Assembly: GCA_021324915.1 (NCBI GenBank)
Contig: JAJPIC010000024.1
Location: forward strand, 62,001 to 126,000
From: Beijerinckiaceae bacterium
Lineage (GTDB): Bacteria; Pseudomonadota; Alphaproteobacteria; Rhizobiales; Beijerinckiaceae
Reading direction: 5' to 3'
DNA: 64,000 nucleotides
In this document: piece by piece, positions 43,947 to 53,612 of the stretch
Layout of the letters: every line of letters begins with the position of its first letter
How positions within the stretch are numbered: position 1 is the stretch's first letter
Notes under the pieces: generated by a model
Databases searched by the model: none
What the model was told of the DNA's origin: nothing
Seen by the model: only the letters and a program-made list of their open reading frames with translations
Made by a program: the position numbers and the translations under genes

Positions 43947-45830
43947 TTGCGCGGTTTTTCCCGGCGGTCGGTTTTGCGTTTCGGTACGGGCTTTTTTGGA
44001 ACCCTCGGCGTCTCGTTTCGCTTGCCCGCCGCCTTTGCCGAGCCTCAGACGACGGGAACCGAGACGCACGGGCTCTCGATCTTCGGTGACCTCGCGCTTC
44101 CCGCCAATTTTCCGCATTTCGACTATGTCAATCCGCAGGCGCCGAAGGGCGGGATCATGATCCTGCAGCCGAGCGGCGGCGGCCCCAATTCCAATCCGAC
44201 GAGCTTCAACAGTCTCAATGTTTACATCCTCAAGGGCGACGGCGCCGCGGGAATGGGGGCGGTCTTCGATTCCCTGATGGTCTCGAATGCCGACGAACCG
44301 GATGCGCTTTACGGCCTCGTCGCCAAGAAAGTCTGGATCTCGCCCGACAAGAACCTTTATCGCTTCTATCTGCGCAAGGAAGCGCGCTTTCATGACGGCA
44401 CGCCATTGACGGCGCAAGACGTCGCCTTCTCGCTCATGACCATGAAGACGAAGAGTCATCCGGTCATTCGGCAATCCTTGCGCGATTTCGACAGCGCCGA
44501 TGCGGAAGCCGACGATGTCGTCGCGGTGCGCCTCAAACCCGGCCATATGCGCGAGGCGGCGCTCACCGTCGCCGGACAGCCGATTTTCTCCGCCGCCTAT
44601 TATGCGCAACATCCGTTCGACGAGACGACGCTCGATCCGCCGCTGGGTTCCGGCCCCTACAAGGTCGATTCGCTGGAACAGGGCCATTTCATTTCCTTCC
44701 GCCGCGTCGCCGATTATTGGGCCAAGGATCTGCCGGTCAATGTCGGGCAGAATAATTTCGATACGCTCCGTTTCGAATATTTCGCCGATCGCCATGTGGC
44801 TTTCGAGGCATTCAAGGCTGCAGTCTTCACCTTCCGCGAAGAATTCACCTCGGCCATTTGGGCGACAGGCTACGACTTCCCCGCGGTAAAGGACGGACGA
44901 GTGAAGCGCGAGACCTTGCCCGATCAATTGCCGCTCGGCACGCAGGGTTGGTTTCTCAATACGAGGCGCGACAAGTTCAAGGACATTCGCATTCGCGAGG
45001 CGCTCGATTACGCCTTCGATTTCGAATGGACCAACAAGAACATCATGTACAGCCTCTATCAGCGTACCGTCTCTTTCTTCCAGAATTCGCCGATGGCGGC
45101 GAAAGGCAAACCTTCACCGGAAGAGCTGAAGATCCTCGAACCTTTCCGCAGCAAACTGCCGCCATCGGTGTTCGACGAAGTCTATGTCCCGCCCGTCTCC
45201 GACGGGTCTGGCGAAGACCGCAAGCTTCTGCGCAAGGCCAATGATCTTCTGCTCGCCGCAGGCTGCAAGCGTGACGGCTCGGGGCTGCGTCTACCCGACG
45301 GCAAGCCCTTCGAAATCGAGTTTCTCGATTTCGACAATGGACTCGAGCCGCATACGCAAGCCTTCATCCGCAATCTCAACCTGCTCGGCATTGCGGCGAA
45401 ATTCCGCGTCATCGACGCCTCGGCCTATAAGCAGCGCACCGACAATTTCGACTACGACGTGGTCACCCAGCGCTTTGGTCTCGGCCTCACGCCCGGCGAG
45501 GCGATGCGTGAATATTTCGGCTCGGAGACCGCCAATGTGCCCGGCTCGGTCAATGTTTCAGGTGTAGCCGATCCAGTGATCGATGCGCTCATCGCACAGG
45601 CTCTCATCGTCGATACGCGCGAAAAGCTCAGCAACATCTGCCGCTCGATCGACCGCATCCTGCGCGCCGGACATTATTGGGTTCCGATGTGGAACCGGCC
45701 CAATCATCTCGTCGCCTATTGGGATCTCTTCTCGCGTCCGGCCAAGAGCGCAAAATATGACGTCGGCGTGCCTTCGACCTGGTGGTATGACGAGGCCAAG
45801 GCCGCGCGCATCGATCTGCCGAGCCATTGA
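43947..45830 (+). CDS. yejA: ABC transporter substrate-binding protein YejA
   Basis: This 627-residue periplasmic solute-binding protein (family 5) has a twin-arginine-like signal (SRRSVLRFGTGFFGTLGVSF, cleavage near AFA-EP). Family segments include GLSIFGDLALPANFPHFDYV, RFHDGTPLTAQDVAFSLMTM and GPYKVDSLEQGHFISF. It delivers oligopeptides (and microcin C-type peptides in relatives) to YejBEF. The start seems to be TTG at 43947 with AGAGG upstream. It is followed three bases later by yejB in one operon. Confidence 0.92.
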   Translation: MRGFSRRSVLRFGTGFFGTLGVSFRLPAAFAEPQTTGTETHGLSIFGDLALPANFPHFDYVNPQAPKGGIMILQPSGGGPNSNPTSFNSLNVYILKGDGAAGMGAVFDSLMVSNADEPDALYGLVAKKVWISPDKNLYRFYLRKEARFHDGTPLTAQDVAFSLMTMKTKSHPVIRQSLRDFDSADAEADDVVAVRLKPGHMREAALTVAGQPIFSAAYYAQHPFDETTLDPPLGSGPYKVDSLEQGHFISFRRVADYWAKDLPVNVGQNNFDTLRFEYFADRHVAFEAFKAAVFTFREEFTSAIWATGYDFPAVKDGRVKRETLPDQLPLGTQGWFLNTRRDKFKDIRIREALDYAFDFEWTNKNIMYSLYQRTVSFFQNSPMAAKGKPSPEELKILEPFRSKLPPSVFDEVYVPPVSDGSGEDRKLLRKANDLLLAAGCKRDGSGLRLPDGKPFEIEFLDFDNGLEPHTQAFIRNLNLLGIAAKFRVIDASAYKQRTDNFDYDVVTQRFGLGLTPGEAMREYFGSETANVPGSVNVSGVADPVIDALIAQALIVDTREKLSNICRSIDRILRAGHYWVPMWNRPNHLVAYWDLFSRPAKSAKYDVGVPSTWWYDEAKAARIDLPSH

Positions 45831-45833
45831 TCT

Positions 45834-46922
45834 ATGCTCGCCTATATCACGCGCCGTGTTCTCTTGATGATCCCGACCATTTTCGGGATTCTGCTGATCT
45901 CGTTCGTCATCGTCCAATTCGCGCCGGGCGGTCCGGTCGAGCGCATTCTCGCGCAATTGCAGGGACTCAACACGAACGCGACGGCGAGTTTCACCGGCGG
46001 CTCCGAAAGCCACGTCGGCGGCGGGACGGAATATTCGTCGCGCTACCGCGGCGGCGAGGGACTGGATCCCAAATTCGTCGCCGAGCTCAAGAAGCAATTC
46101 GGCTTCGACAAGCCGCCGCTCGAGCGCTTTTTGCTGATGGTCAAGAATTATCTGCGCTTCGACTTCGGCAAATCCTATTACCGCGACGTTCCCGTCCTGC
46201 AGCTTATCGGGGAGAAATTGCCGGTTTCGATCTCGCTCGGCCTCTGGATGACGCTCCTTTCCTATCTCATCTCGATTCCGCTCGGCATTTCGAAAGCGGT
46301 GCGCGACGGCTCGCGATTCGACATCTGGACCTCGGCCGTCGTCATCGTCGGATACGCGATCCCGAGCTTTCTCTTCGCGATCCTGCTCATCGTGCTCTTC
46401 TGCGGGGGGTCGTTCTGGCAGATCTTCCCGCTGCGGGGCCTGACGTCGGAGAACTTTTCGAGCCTCCCGCTCGCGGGAAAGATCCTCGATTATCTCTGGC
46501 ACGTCACTCTGCCGGTTCTTTCGCTCACGCTCGGCGCCTTTGCCACGATCACCTTTCTCACCAAGAATTCGTTTCTCGACGAAATCCGCAAGCAGTATGT
46601 GCAGACGGCCCGGATGAAGGGTCTGACTGAGCGCAAGGTGCTCTATGGTCACGTCTTCCGCAACGCCATGATGATCGTCGTTGCCGGATTTCCTGGCGCT
46701 TTCGTCAATGCCTTTCTCGGCGGCTCGCTATTGATCGAAACCATATTCTCTCTCGATGGATTGGGATTGCTTTCCTATGATTCGATCATTGATCGCGATT
46801 ATCCCGTGGTGTTCGCCAATCTCTATATTTTCGCGCTGATCGGGCTTTTCGTGAACCTTCTCTCCGACTTGACCTATACCTGGATCGATCCTCGCATCGA
46901 TTTCGAGACGCGCGAGGTCTGA
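45834..46922 (+). CDS. yejB: Oligopeptide ABC transporter permease YejB
   Basis: This 362-residue inner-membrane permease has six predicted helices, starting with ITRRVLLMIPTIFGILLISF. The ATPase-contact loop is in KKQYVQTARMKGLTERKVLY-like sequence near residue 255. A periplasmic insert with a Gly/Ser-rich segment (about 46-75) is typical of YejB. It starts three bases after yejA and ends one base before the yejE start. Confidence 0.95.
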   Translation: MLAYITRRVLLMIPTIFGILLISFVIVQFAPGGPVERILAQLQGLNTNATASFTGGSESHVGGGTEYSSRYRGGEGLDPKFVAELKKQFGFDKPPLERFLLMVKNYLRFDFGKSYYRDVPVLQLIGEKLPVSISLGLWMTLLSYLISIPLGISKAVRDGSRFDIWTSAVVIVGYAIPSFLFAILLIVLFCGGSFWQIFPLRGLTSENFSSLPLAGKILDYLWHVTLPVLSLTLGAFATITFLTKNSFLDEIRKQYVQTARMKGLTERKVLYGHVFRNAMMIVVAGFPGAFVNAFLGGSLLIETIFSLDGLGLLSYDSIIDRDYPVVFANLYIFALIGLFVNLLSDLTYTWIDPRIDFETREV

Positions 46923-46923
46923 T

Positions 46924-48105
46924 ATGAACCTGCCGGCGGTCTCCGGCCAGACTCAAGCCGAATTTCAGGCGCTCGCGCCGCCGCTGCCCCGCGGCTTCTT
47001 GCGGCTCACGCCGCTCAACCGGCGCAGGCTCGCGAATTTCCGGCACAATAAGCGCGGCTTCTGGTCGCTTTGGATTTTCCTGCTTCTCTTCGTCGTATCG
47101 TTGTTTGCGGAATTCATCGCCAACGACAAGCCGATCTTTGTCTATTACAAGGGCGAATATCTCTTCCCGGTGCTGCGGGACTATCCTGAGTCGAAATTCG
47201 GCGGTTTCCTCGCGAGGACCGATTACCGCGATCCTTTCATCGCCGACGAGATCGATGCGCACGGCTACATGGTCTGGCCGCCCGTCCACTTTTCCTACAA
47301 CACGATCGAGAGTGCTTTGCCGACGCCGGCCCCGTCGCCGCCGACCTGGATGTTGACGAGGCAAGAATGCGAACGGGCTGCGGCGCGGGTTCTTGCGCCC
47401 GGCAAGCCCAATCGCGGCTGCGCCGACATCGAATGGAATTGGCTCGGCACGGACGATCAGGGGCGCGACGTCGTCGCCCGGCTGATCTACGGCTACCGCA
47501 TTTCGATTCTCTTCGGCCTCGCGCTTGCTTCCATCTCATCGGTGATCGGCGTTGCCGCCGGGGCCATCCAGGGCTATTTCGGCGGCTGGACGGATCTCAT
47601 TTTCCAGCGGTTGATCGAGATCTGGTCCTCGCTGCCGCATCTCTATCTCCTGATCATTCTGTCTTCGATCATCACGCCCAGCTTTCTCGTTCTGCTCGGC
47701 ATTCTCCTGCTCTTCTCCTGGGTCAATCTCGTCTATGTGGTGCGCGCCGAATTTCTGCGCGCGCGCAATTTCGAATATGTGACGGCCGCGCGCGCACTCG
47801 GCCTCTCGAACGTGCGGATCATGGTAAAGCACCTTCTGCCGAACGCGACCGTGGCGACGCTCACCTTTCTGCCCTTCGTTCTCAACGGGTCGATCACGAC
47901 GCTCACGTCCCTTGATTTCCTCGGCTTCGGCCTGCCGGTGGGCTCGCCCTCGCTCGGCGAACTGCTGCTCGAAGGCAAGTCGAACCTTCAGGCGCCTTGG
48001 CTCGGATTGTCCGGCTTTATCGTCATTGCGGTGATGCTGTCGCTGCTCGTCTTTATCGGCGAGGCGGTGCGCGACGCCGTCGACCCGCGCAAGACGATCG
48101 GATGA
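46924..48105 (+). CDS. yejE: Oligopeptide ABC transporter permease YejE
   Basis: This 393-residue partner permease has the long N-terminal cytosolic and first helix region of YejE (RLTPLNRRRLANFRHNKRGF), a periplasmic loop (about 60-150), five further helices and the coupling segment NFEYVTAARALGLSNVRIMV. It overlaps yejF by four bases (ATGA). Confidence 0.95.
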   Translation: MNLPAVSGQTQAEFQALAPPLPRGFLRLTPLNRRRLANFRHNKRGFWSLWIFLLLFVVSLFAEFIANDKPIFVYYKGEYLFPVLRDYPESKFGGFLARTDYRDPFIADEIDAHGYMVWPPVHFSYNTIESALPTPAPSPPTWMLTRQECERAAARVLAPGKPNRGCADIEWNWLGTDDQGRDVVARLIYGYRISILFGLALASISSVIGVAAGAIQGYFGGWTDLIFQRLIEIWSSLPHLYLLIILSSIITPSFLVLLGILLLFSWVNLVYVVRAEFLRARNFEYVTAARALGLSNVRIMVKHLLPNATVATLTFLPFVLNGSITTLTSLDFLGFGLPVGSPSLGELLLEGKSNLQAPWLGLSGFIVIAVMLSLLVFIGEAVRDAVDPRKTIG

Positions 48106-49733
48106 CGCAAATGTCGCCGCGCCTGCTCGAAGTCCGCGATCTTTCGGTGACCTTCCGCCACGAGGGGCGGGATTTTCGCGCGGTCGACGGCATTTCCTTC
48201 GGCGTCGAGCGCGGCCGCACGCTGGCTCTCGTGGGAGAATCGGGGTCCGGCAAATCGGTGAGCGCGCTCTCGATCCTGCGCCTCTTGCCGCATGGCGTGA
48301 GGCTAGGCGGTGAAATCCTCTTCAAGCACGAGGACATCCTGCGAATGGGCCCGCGGAAATTGCGCTCGATCCGCGGGGCAGGCATCACGATGGTGTTCCA
48401 GGAGCCGATGACCTCGCTCAATCCCGTCCATACGATCGAGAGGCAGATCGGCGAGATCCTCGAGCTTCATGGCGCGCGCAAGGGCCTCAAGCTGCGGAAC
48501 CGGATTATTGAACTGCTCCGGGAAGTCGGCATTCCCGATCCGGCCCATAGGCTCGGCGCCTATCCGCATCAGCTCTCGGGCGGGCAGCGCCAGCGCGTGA
48601 TGATTGCGATGGCGCTCGCCAATCGTCCGGATCTTTTCATCGCCGACGAGCCGACGACGGCCCTCGACGTGACGGTCCAGGCCCAGATCCTGACGTTGTT
48701 GAAGGACCTTCAGGCGCGCTACGGCATGGCCATGCTCTTCATCACGCATGATCTGACGATCGTGCGCAAGCTCGCCGATGACGTTGCGGTGATGCAGAAG
48801 GGCCGCATCGTCGAGATGAACGGCGTCGATGACATCTTCCGGGCGCCGAAACATCCCTATACGCAAGCTTTGCTCGCAGCCGAGCCGAAGGGTGCGCCGC
48901 CCGAGGCGGATTTCGCCTCGCCCGTCATTCTCGAGGCGCAGGACGTGCGCGTCCATTTTCCGATCAGGCGCGGTTTCCTGCGCCGCACGGTGGGCGCGGT
49001 CAAAGCCGTCGACGGCGTCTCGCTCAAGTTGCGTCAGGGCGAGACAATCGGCGTCGTCGGCGAGTCGGGGTCCGGCAAGACGTCGCTCGGCCTTGCCTTG
49101 CTGCGGCTCATCAGATCGGACGGTCCGATCCTCTATCTGGGCCGGCGGATCGATGGATTGTCGTTCAGGTCCATGCGGCCGCTGCGCCGCGACATGCAGA
49201 TCGTCTTCCAGGACCCTTATGGATCGCTGTCGCCGCGGCTCTCGATTGCCGACATTGTTGCCGAGGGCCTCATCGCGCAGAAGACGCCGCTGAGCTTCGA
49301 GGAAAGGCGCGAGATCGTCGCCCGCGCGCTCGCCGATACGGGGTTAGACCCGGCCGCCATGGACCGCTATCCGCACGAATTTTCCGGCGGTCAGAGGCAG
49401 AGGGTCGCGATTGCCCGCGCCATGGTGCTGGAGCCGAAGTTCGTCGTGCTCGACGAGCCGACCTCGGCGCTCGACATGTCGGTTCAGGCGCAGATCGTCG
49501 ATCTGTTGCGCGAACTGCAGAGCAAGCGAAATCTCGCCTATCTCTTCATCAGTCACGATCTGCGGGTGGTGAAGGCGCTCGCCAATGAAATCATCGTCAT
49601 GCGCCACGGCAAGGTCGTGGAGCAGGGGGCGGCGACCGAGATTTTCGCCAATCCGCAGAACGAATATACCCGCGAGCTTTTCGCCGCGGCGTTCGCCGTC
49701 GAGGCCAAAAGCGTCGTTGCGCAGGAGGAATAG
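48102..49733 (+). CDS. yejF: Oligopeptide ABC transporter ATP-binding protein YejF (two ATPase domains)
   Basis: This 543-residue protein fuses two ABC ATPase domains. Domain 1 has Walker [11 protein letters not shown], signature [15 protein letters not shown] and Walker [10 protein letters not shown]. Domain 2 has Walker [11 protein letters not shown], signature [15 protein letters not shown] and Walker [10 protein letters not shown]. Each site looks complete. It powers YejBE. The ATG at 48102 overlaps the yejE stop; an earlier frame start within yejE is rejected. Confidence 0.96.
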   Translation: MTQMSPRLLEVRDLSVTFRHEGRDFRAVDGISFGVERGRTLALVGESGSGKSVSALSILRLLPHGVRLGGEILFKHEDILRMGPRKLRSIRGAGITMVFQEPMTSLNPVHTIERQIGEILELHGARKGLKLRNRIIELLREVGIPDPAHRLGAYPHQLSGGQRQRVMIAMALANRPDLFIADEPTTALDVTVQAQILTLLKDLQARYGMAMLFITHDLTIVRKLADDVAVMQKGRIVEMNGVDDIFRAPKHPYTQALLAAEPKGAPPEADFASPVILEAQDVRVHFPIRRGFLRRTVGAVKAVDGVSLKLRQGETIGVVGESGSGKTSLGLALLRLIRSDGPILYLGRRIDGLSFRSMRPLRRDMQIVFQDPYGSLSPRLSIADIVAEGLIAQKTPLSFEERREIVARALADTGLDPAAMDRYPHEFSGGQRQRVAIARAMVLEPKFVVLDEPTSALDMSVQAQIVDLLRELQSKRNLAYLFISHDLRVVKALANEIIVMRHGKVVEQGAATEIFANPQNEYTRELFAAAFAVEAKSVVAQEE

Positions 49734-49807
49734 GATGTTTTGGCGTCCGGGCGGTCCATTTTGCCCGGGTTTTCGAGCCGGAGGCTCCCAAAAGTGATAA
49801 AAACCCT

Positions 49808-49833
49808 GTAACGCCGATGCGGGCAATTGCGAA
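49808..49833 (+). promoter_or_regulatory. Candidate ECF-type autoregulatory promoter
   Basis: GTAAC (49808-49812) and CGAA (49830-49833) are separated by 17 bases just ahead of the ECF sigma gene. They resemble the GTAAC...CGAA promoters known for the NrsF-controlled sigma factor group in Caulobacter. Transcription would begin close to the GTG start at 49849. Confidence 0.4.
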
Positions 49834-49848
49834 GAGTCAAGAGGGCGT

Positions 49849-50400
49849 GTGCGCGTAGACCAGGAAAGCGAGTGGAGCTCATTGCTGCGTGCCGCCAATG
49901 CCGGAGATGGGTCGGCTTACCAGCGGCTGCTGAAGCAATTGGCGCCTGTCCTGCGCAGCTTCGTGCGCCGTGGCCTCGCGCGCGCCTCCGTGCCGGATGC
50001 GGATGCCGAGGACATCGTGCAGGAAACTTTGCTGGCCATTCATATCAAGCGCCACACATGGATCGAGACGGCGCCCGTGGCGCCCTGGATTTTTACCATT
50101 GCGCGCCACAAGATCATCGATGCGCTGCGCCGGCGCGGGCGCCGGATCCACTTGCCGATCGATGATTACGCCGAGTTTCTGGCGGAAGAGGCCGAAGAGC
50201 CGAGCATGATCGGCGCCTTCGTCGACCGCCACATCGACAGCTTGCCGAGCGTCCAGCGCAAAGTGGTCGAAGCGATCGCGGTGAGCGGCGCCTCGATCGG
50301 CGAGGCGGCGGAGCGGCTGGCCATGAGCCGCGGCGCGGTCCGGGTCGCGCTGCATCGCGGCCTGGCTGCGCTTGCCGCGCGCGCTGCATCCAAGACTTGA
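49849..50400 (+). CDS. ECF-family RNA polymerase sigma factor
   Basis: This 183-residue sigma-70 family factor has region 2 (VPDADAEDIVQETLLAIHIK and APWIFTIARHKIIDALRRRG) and region 4 (LPSVQRKVVEAIAVSGASIG and AERLAMSRGAVRVALHRGLA), with no region 1.1 or 3. The start is GTG at 49849. It is followed by an NrsF (DUF1109) membrane protein five bases later, which should hold it inactive at the membrane. This matches the sigma-F/NrsF class linked to metal or oxidative stress in relatives. Confidence 0.93.
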   Translation: MRVDQESEWSSLLRAANAGDGSAYQRLLKQLAPVLRSFVRRGLARASVPDADAEDIVQETLLAIHIKRHTWIETAPVAPWIFTIARHKIIDALRRRGRRIHLPIDDYAEFLAEEAEEPSMIGAFVDRHIDSLPSVQRKVVEAIAVSGASIGEAAERLAMSRGAVRVALHRGLAALAARAASKT

Positions 50401-50405
50401 GTGCC

Positions 50406-51044
50406 ATGAAGACAGACGATTTGATCCGTGCCCTTGCTGCCGATCCGGAGGTCGAGAAAACGCCGCTCTCCCGGGCGCTCCTTTACGGGCTGGTTCCCGG
50501 CATTCTCGTCTCGCTCTTGCTTTACGGCCCGCTGATCGGCCCGCGGCCGCAATTGCTCGCGGTGATCACAGAGCCGCGGATCCTCTTCAAGATTCTCTAT
50601 CCGCTCGCCGTCTTCGCCTGCGCCGGGCCGCTCGCCTTGCAATTGGCGCGGCCGACCGGTAACGCGCGGCCTCTCGTCGCTATCCTCGGCGTGCTGCTTC
50701 TGGTGCTGATCGGCGCCGTCATTATCGAGCTCTTCGTCCTGCCGCGCGATTTGTGGCGCGTCAGGCTCATCGGCCATAATGCGCTCGTTTGCATGGTTCT
50801 CATTCCGAGCTTCTCGGCCGCGCCACTCGTCGGGGCGCTTATTGCATTGCATCGCGGGGCACCCGACAATCCGGGGCTCGCCGGTGCGGCGGCCGGCCTG
50901 CTGGCAGGCGCCTTCGGCGCAGCCCTTTACGCTACCCATTGCCCGGATGATTCGCCGCTCTTCGTCGCAACCTGGTATGGGCTGGCCGTGCTCGTCGTGA
51001 TGGCGGTCGGCGCGCTTGCCGGATCGCGCTTCCTGCGCTGGTGA
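50406..51044 (+). CDS. nrsF: NrsF family (DUF1109) membrane anti-sigma factor
   Basis: This 212-residue protein has a short cytosolic N-terminus (KTDDLIRALAADPEVEKTPL) and six hydrophobic segments. The family's conserved Cys residues lie in NALVCMVLIPSFSAAPL and ATHCPDDSPLFVATWY, the latter matching the CP(x)DS motif. It is expected to bind the ECF sigma factor at the inner membrane and release it on a stress signal sensed by its cysteines. ATG 50406 is five bases after the sigma stop; glk starts two bases beyond its end. Confidence 0.9.
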   Translation: MKTDDLIRALAADPEVEKTPLSRALLYGLVPGILVSLLLYGPLIGPRPQLLAVITEPRILFKILYPLAVFACAGPLALQLARPTGNARPLVAILGVLLLVLIGAVIIELFVLPRDLWRVRLIGHNALVCMVLIPSFSAAPLVGALIALHRGAPDNPGLAGAAAGLLAGAFGAALYATHCPDDSPLFVATWYGLAVLVVMAVGALAGSRFLRW

Positions 51045-51046
51045 TC

Positions 51047-51988
51047 ATGATCGGTCTTGTCGGAGATATTGGCGGAACGAGCGCGCGATTTGCCTTGGCA
51101 GAGCCTAATGGGCCGATTGCCGGCGCACGGATCTATGATCTGAACGATTGCGCTTCGCTCGCCGAAGCAATCGAAATTTATCTTGCCGAGCAAAGTCATT
51201 CGGAGCCGCCGGTTCAAGCCGTTCTGGCGGTTGCGGCACCGATCAGGGATGACGAAGTCGCCTTCACCAATTATCCCTGGCGGTTCTCGATCGAAGATCT
51301 GCGTGATCGGCTGAAGCTTCGAAAGTTGCGCGTCATCAATGATTTTGCCGCCAACGCGCTGGCAATCCCGTATCTTGCTCAGGAGGACCGCATCCAGATC
51401 GGTTCGGGCTCCCCGGTGGCCGGCTCGCCGATCGGCATTATCGGCCCGGGCACCGGGCTCGGCGTCAGCGCCCTCGTTCCCGATTCACGCATGCCTCTGC
51501 AGGGGGAGGGCGGGCACGTGACCATGGCGCCGGCCGATGCGCGCGAAAGTGCCGTCCTCGATCTCATGCGCCAGCGCTACGACCATGTCTCCGCCGAACG
51601 CGTCCTCTCAGGACCGGGGCTCGTCAATCTCTATAACGTGCTCTGCGAATTGGCCGATGTTCCGGCGGCTCCTTTCACCTCGGCGCAGATCAGCAGTCCG
51701 CAGACCTGGAAAGAAGATGCGCGTGCAAGGGAGGCGACGGAGATGTTCTGCGCCATGCTCGGCACGGTCGCCGGGAATTTGGCCCTGACGCTGGGCGCCG
51801 GCGGCGGCATTTACATCACCGGCGGCATCGTGCCGAAACTCGGCGCGACCTTCGTCGAATCCTGCTTTCGCGAACGGTTCGAAGCCAAGGGACGATTTCG
51901 CGCCTATCTTGCGGAGATTCCGACCTACATGGTCATCCATCCGCTTCCGGCGCTCATGGGCGCGGCGGCCTTGTTGGATGCCGCGTGA
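51047..51988 (+). CDS. glk: Glucokinase
   Basis: This 313-residue ROK-unrelated bacterial glucokinase has the phosphate-1 motif GLVGDIGGTSARFALA, the sugar-binding FTNYPWRFSIEDL and LRVINDFAANALAI, the GPGTGLGVSALVP segment and GEGGHVTMAP. The adenosine site is in GGGIYITGGIVPKLG. It phosphorylates glucose at C6 with ATP. ATG 51047 is used; GTG 51041, overlapping the nrsF stop, is also possible. Co-transcription with nrsF is likely by spacing but not by function. Confidence 0.95.
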   Translation: MIGLVGDIGGTSARFALAEPNGPIAGARIYDLNDCASLAEAIEIYLAEQSHSEPPVQAVLAVAAPIRDDEVAFTNYPWRFSIEDLRDRLKLRKLRVINDFAANALAIPYLAQEDRIQIGSGSPVAGSPIGIIGPGTGLGVSALVPDSRMPLQGEGGHVTMAPADARESAVLDLMRQRYDHVSAERVLSGPGLVNLYNVLCELADVPAAPFTSAQISSPQTWKEDARAREATEMFCAMLGTVAGNLALTLGAGGGIYITGGIVPKLGATFVESCFRERFEAKGRFRAYLAEIPTYMVIHPLPALMGAAALLDAA

Positions 51989-52033
51989 ACATGTAGCGAA
52001 GGTTCACCCTCAATCACGCGCGAGGATCTCGAC

Positions 52034-52474
52034 GTGTTGCGACCCGGTCTCTTCGCTTTCGCCGCCGCTTCCGCCTTTCTCGGTGCGGCGCTTTACATCG
52101 ACATCGTCGAACAACCGGCGCGGCTGCGGCTCGATTCGCCCTCGTCGATCCGCGAATGGACGCCGAGCTATCGGCGCGGCTTCATCATGCTCGCCGTACT
52201 CTCGGTCGTCTCGGCCATTCTGGCCTATGTCGATTTTTCCCGCAGCGGGAACGTGCTCTGGACGATCGGCGGCGTGCTCATTGTCGCGAGCTGGCTCTAC
52301 GCCTATTTTGTGATGGCGCCGGTCAATATCTGGCTTTCTTCCTTGCCGCCGAACGCGCCGGCCGCAACGGTCCGCGAATTGATGGTCGATTGGGGCCTGC
52401 TCGAGTGGGGACAGAGCGCGATCGGTTTCGGCGCTTGGCTCCTCTATCTCGCGGCGCTTGCGACGCCTTATTGA
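52034..52474 (+). CDS. DUF1772-like four-helix membrane protein
   Basis: This 146-residue membrane protein has four hydrophobic segments (FAFAAASAFLGAALYI, FIMLAVLSVVSAILAYV, LWTIGGVLIVASWLYAYFVM and FGAWLLYLAALA). The motifs EQPARL and YFVMAPVN resemble the DUF1772/anthrone-oxygenase-like family of unknown bacterial function. The start is GTG at 52034. It is 45 bases beyond glk. Confidence 0.7.
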   Translation: MLRPGLFAFAAASAFLGAALYIDIVEQPARLRLDSPSSIREWTPSYRRGFIMLAVLSVVSAILAYVDFSRSGNVLWTIGGVLIVASWLYAYFVMAPVNIWLSSLPPNAPAATVRELMVDWGLLEWGQSAIGFGAWLLYLAALATPY

Positions 52475-52631
52475 AGATCGGCGCTTTCTTCTGCACTTGC
52501 GGCTGCACATCATTCGCGCGCGCCGCCAATCAGCGGCCTTCAATCCCAGATCTCAAAAAGGAGCGGGAGCGATCCTTCGAGGGGAACTTATCCGCCACGC
52601 TGATGGTTTAGCTCTTTACGGAGGGGCTGCC

Positions 52632-52784
52632 ATGTCTTCCTTGATCTTTGCTGCAGTCGTCGTGCAATTCTCCTCGGCCCTCATCGTGGGGACCGTCATC
52701 CGCGCGCGTCTCAAAGCCGTCGAGAAGGCGGGCGCGCGGCAGCGGCGTTCCGGTACGGCGGGAGCGAGAGATCGTTCGGCGTGA
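52632..52784 (+). CDS. Small single-span membrane protein, hypothetical
   Basis: This is a 50-residue peptide. The hydrophobic N-terminus (MSSLIFAAVVVQFSSALIVG) is followed by a basic tail (RARLKAVEKAGARQRRSG). A clean GGAGGGG lies seven bases ahead of the ATG. It is not a family I recognise. The strong ribosome site and the neighbouring similar small protein support it. Confidence 0.5.
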   Translation: MSSLIFAAVVVQFSSALIVGTVIRARLKAVEKAGARQRRSGTAGARDRSA

Positions 52785-52809
52785 CGAGTCTCGAAGAGCG
52801 TAGGGACGC

Positions 52810-52959
52810 ATGGTCAACAACAACATTCTTTATTTGGTGATCGGCGTGCTCCTCGTGGCGGTCGGCATCTTTGCATACCAGAGGTACGAAGAGGCCAAAA
52901 AACCGCAAGGCTTGCAGATCACCATCGGTCCAAACGGAGCGTCTGTAGAGAGTAAGTAA
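52810..52959 (+). CDS. Small single-span membrane protein, conserved-looking
   Basis: This 49-residue peptide has a membrane helix (ILYLVIGVLLVAVGIFAYQ), then a charged loop (RYEEAKKPQ) and a short periplasmic end with GLQITIGPNGASVES. I recall similar short peptides from other Hyphomicrobiales, with a helix followed by a GVQI..GPNG..V motif, but the function is unknown. It lies 25 bases after the previous small gene, so the two may be co-transcribed. Confidence 0.65.
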   Translation: MVNNNILYLVIGVLLVAVGIFAYQRYEEAKKPQGLQITIGPNGASVESK

Positions 52960-53459
52960 CGGATAGGACAGTGGAATTTGCGTATCGTGCGAAGTCCGAG
53001 CGGGAGGCTCGCCTTCGAACGGTCGAGTCTGAGCTTTTGCAACTGGAACTTGCTCCGCAATTTGAATTAGTTCATAGCCGACCTTGCTGCTGAACAAGGC
53101 GCGGTCGATGAACCTTCGGCGTAAAGCGGGACGGCCCCACAGGCGCATGTCTTATGACTCGCGGCTCCGCGTGCGCAGCCGATCCGAATCATCTCTGCCC
53201 AAGTCCAAGCTGTTGCCGGTGCCCATCTCGATTATGGACCGGCGGCTTGTACGAAATGCCGCCCCAAAGCACGACGGCGATGGATTGCCTGTCGTGACAG
53301 AAATCTCCGATTGCGAGAAATCTTGAAGCGCTTCAAAGACCGGTCGTTCGGCTGAATTGAAGATGTTCGCGCGCCTTCGATCCGCGCGCAAGGACCGAAT
53401 CGAACACAGCCCCGAACAACCAACCCAAAACCACAAGTCTGATTGGCAGGATCAGGTCA
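52960..53459. other. Intergenic region, 500 bases, no gene supported
   Basis: Fragments of open frame occur (for example 53084-53326 on plus, and a minus frame reaching 53148 that overlaps the small membrane protein gene). None has a convincing start site or family. It may hold a decayed gene. No repeat is clear. Confidence 0.45.
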
Positions 53460-53534
<75 letters not shown>

Positions 53535-53612
53535 GCGCCTTCGTGCGGAGGGGGAGCTATATCGGCTCAGGACAGGCGACGCAAGGCCGCCGCTTCCGAG
53601 CGGGGATCCGGT

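Noticed and set aside
52711..53148. 145-codon minus frame after the small membrane protein genes
   Set aside because: It overlaps a better-supported small gene on the other strand and only its first part looks protein-like; possibly a relic, not annotated.
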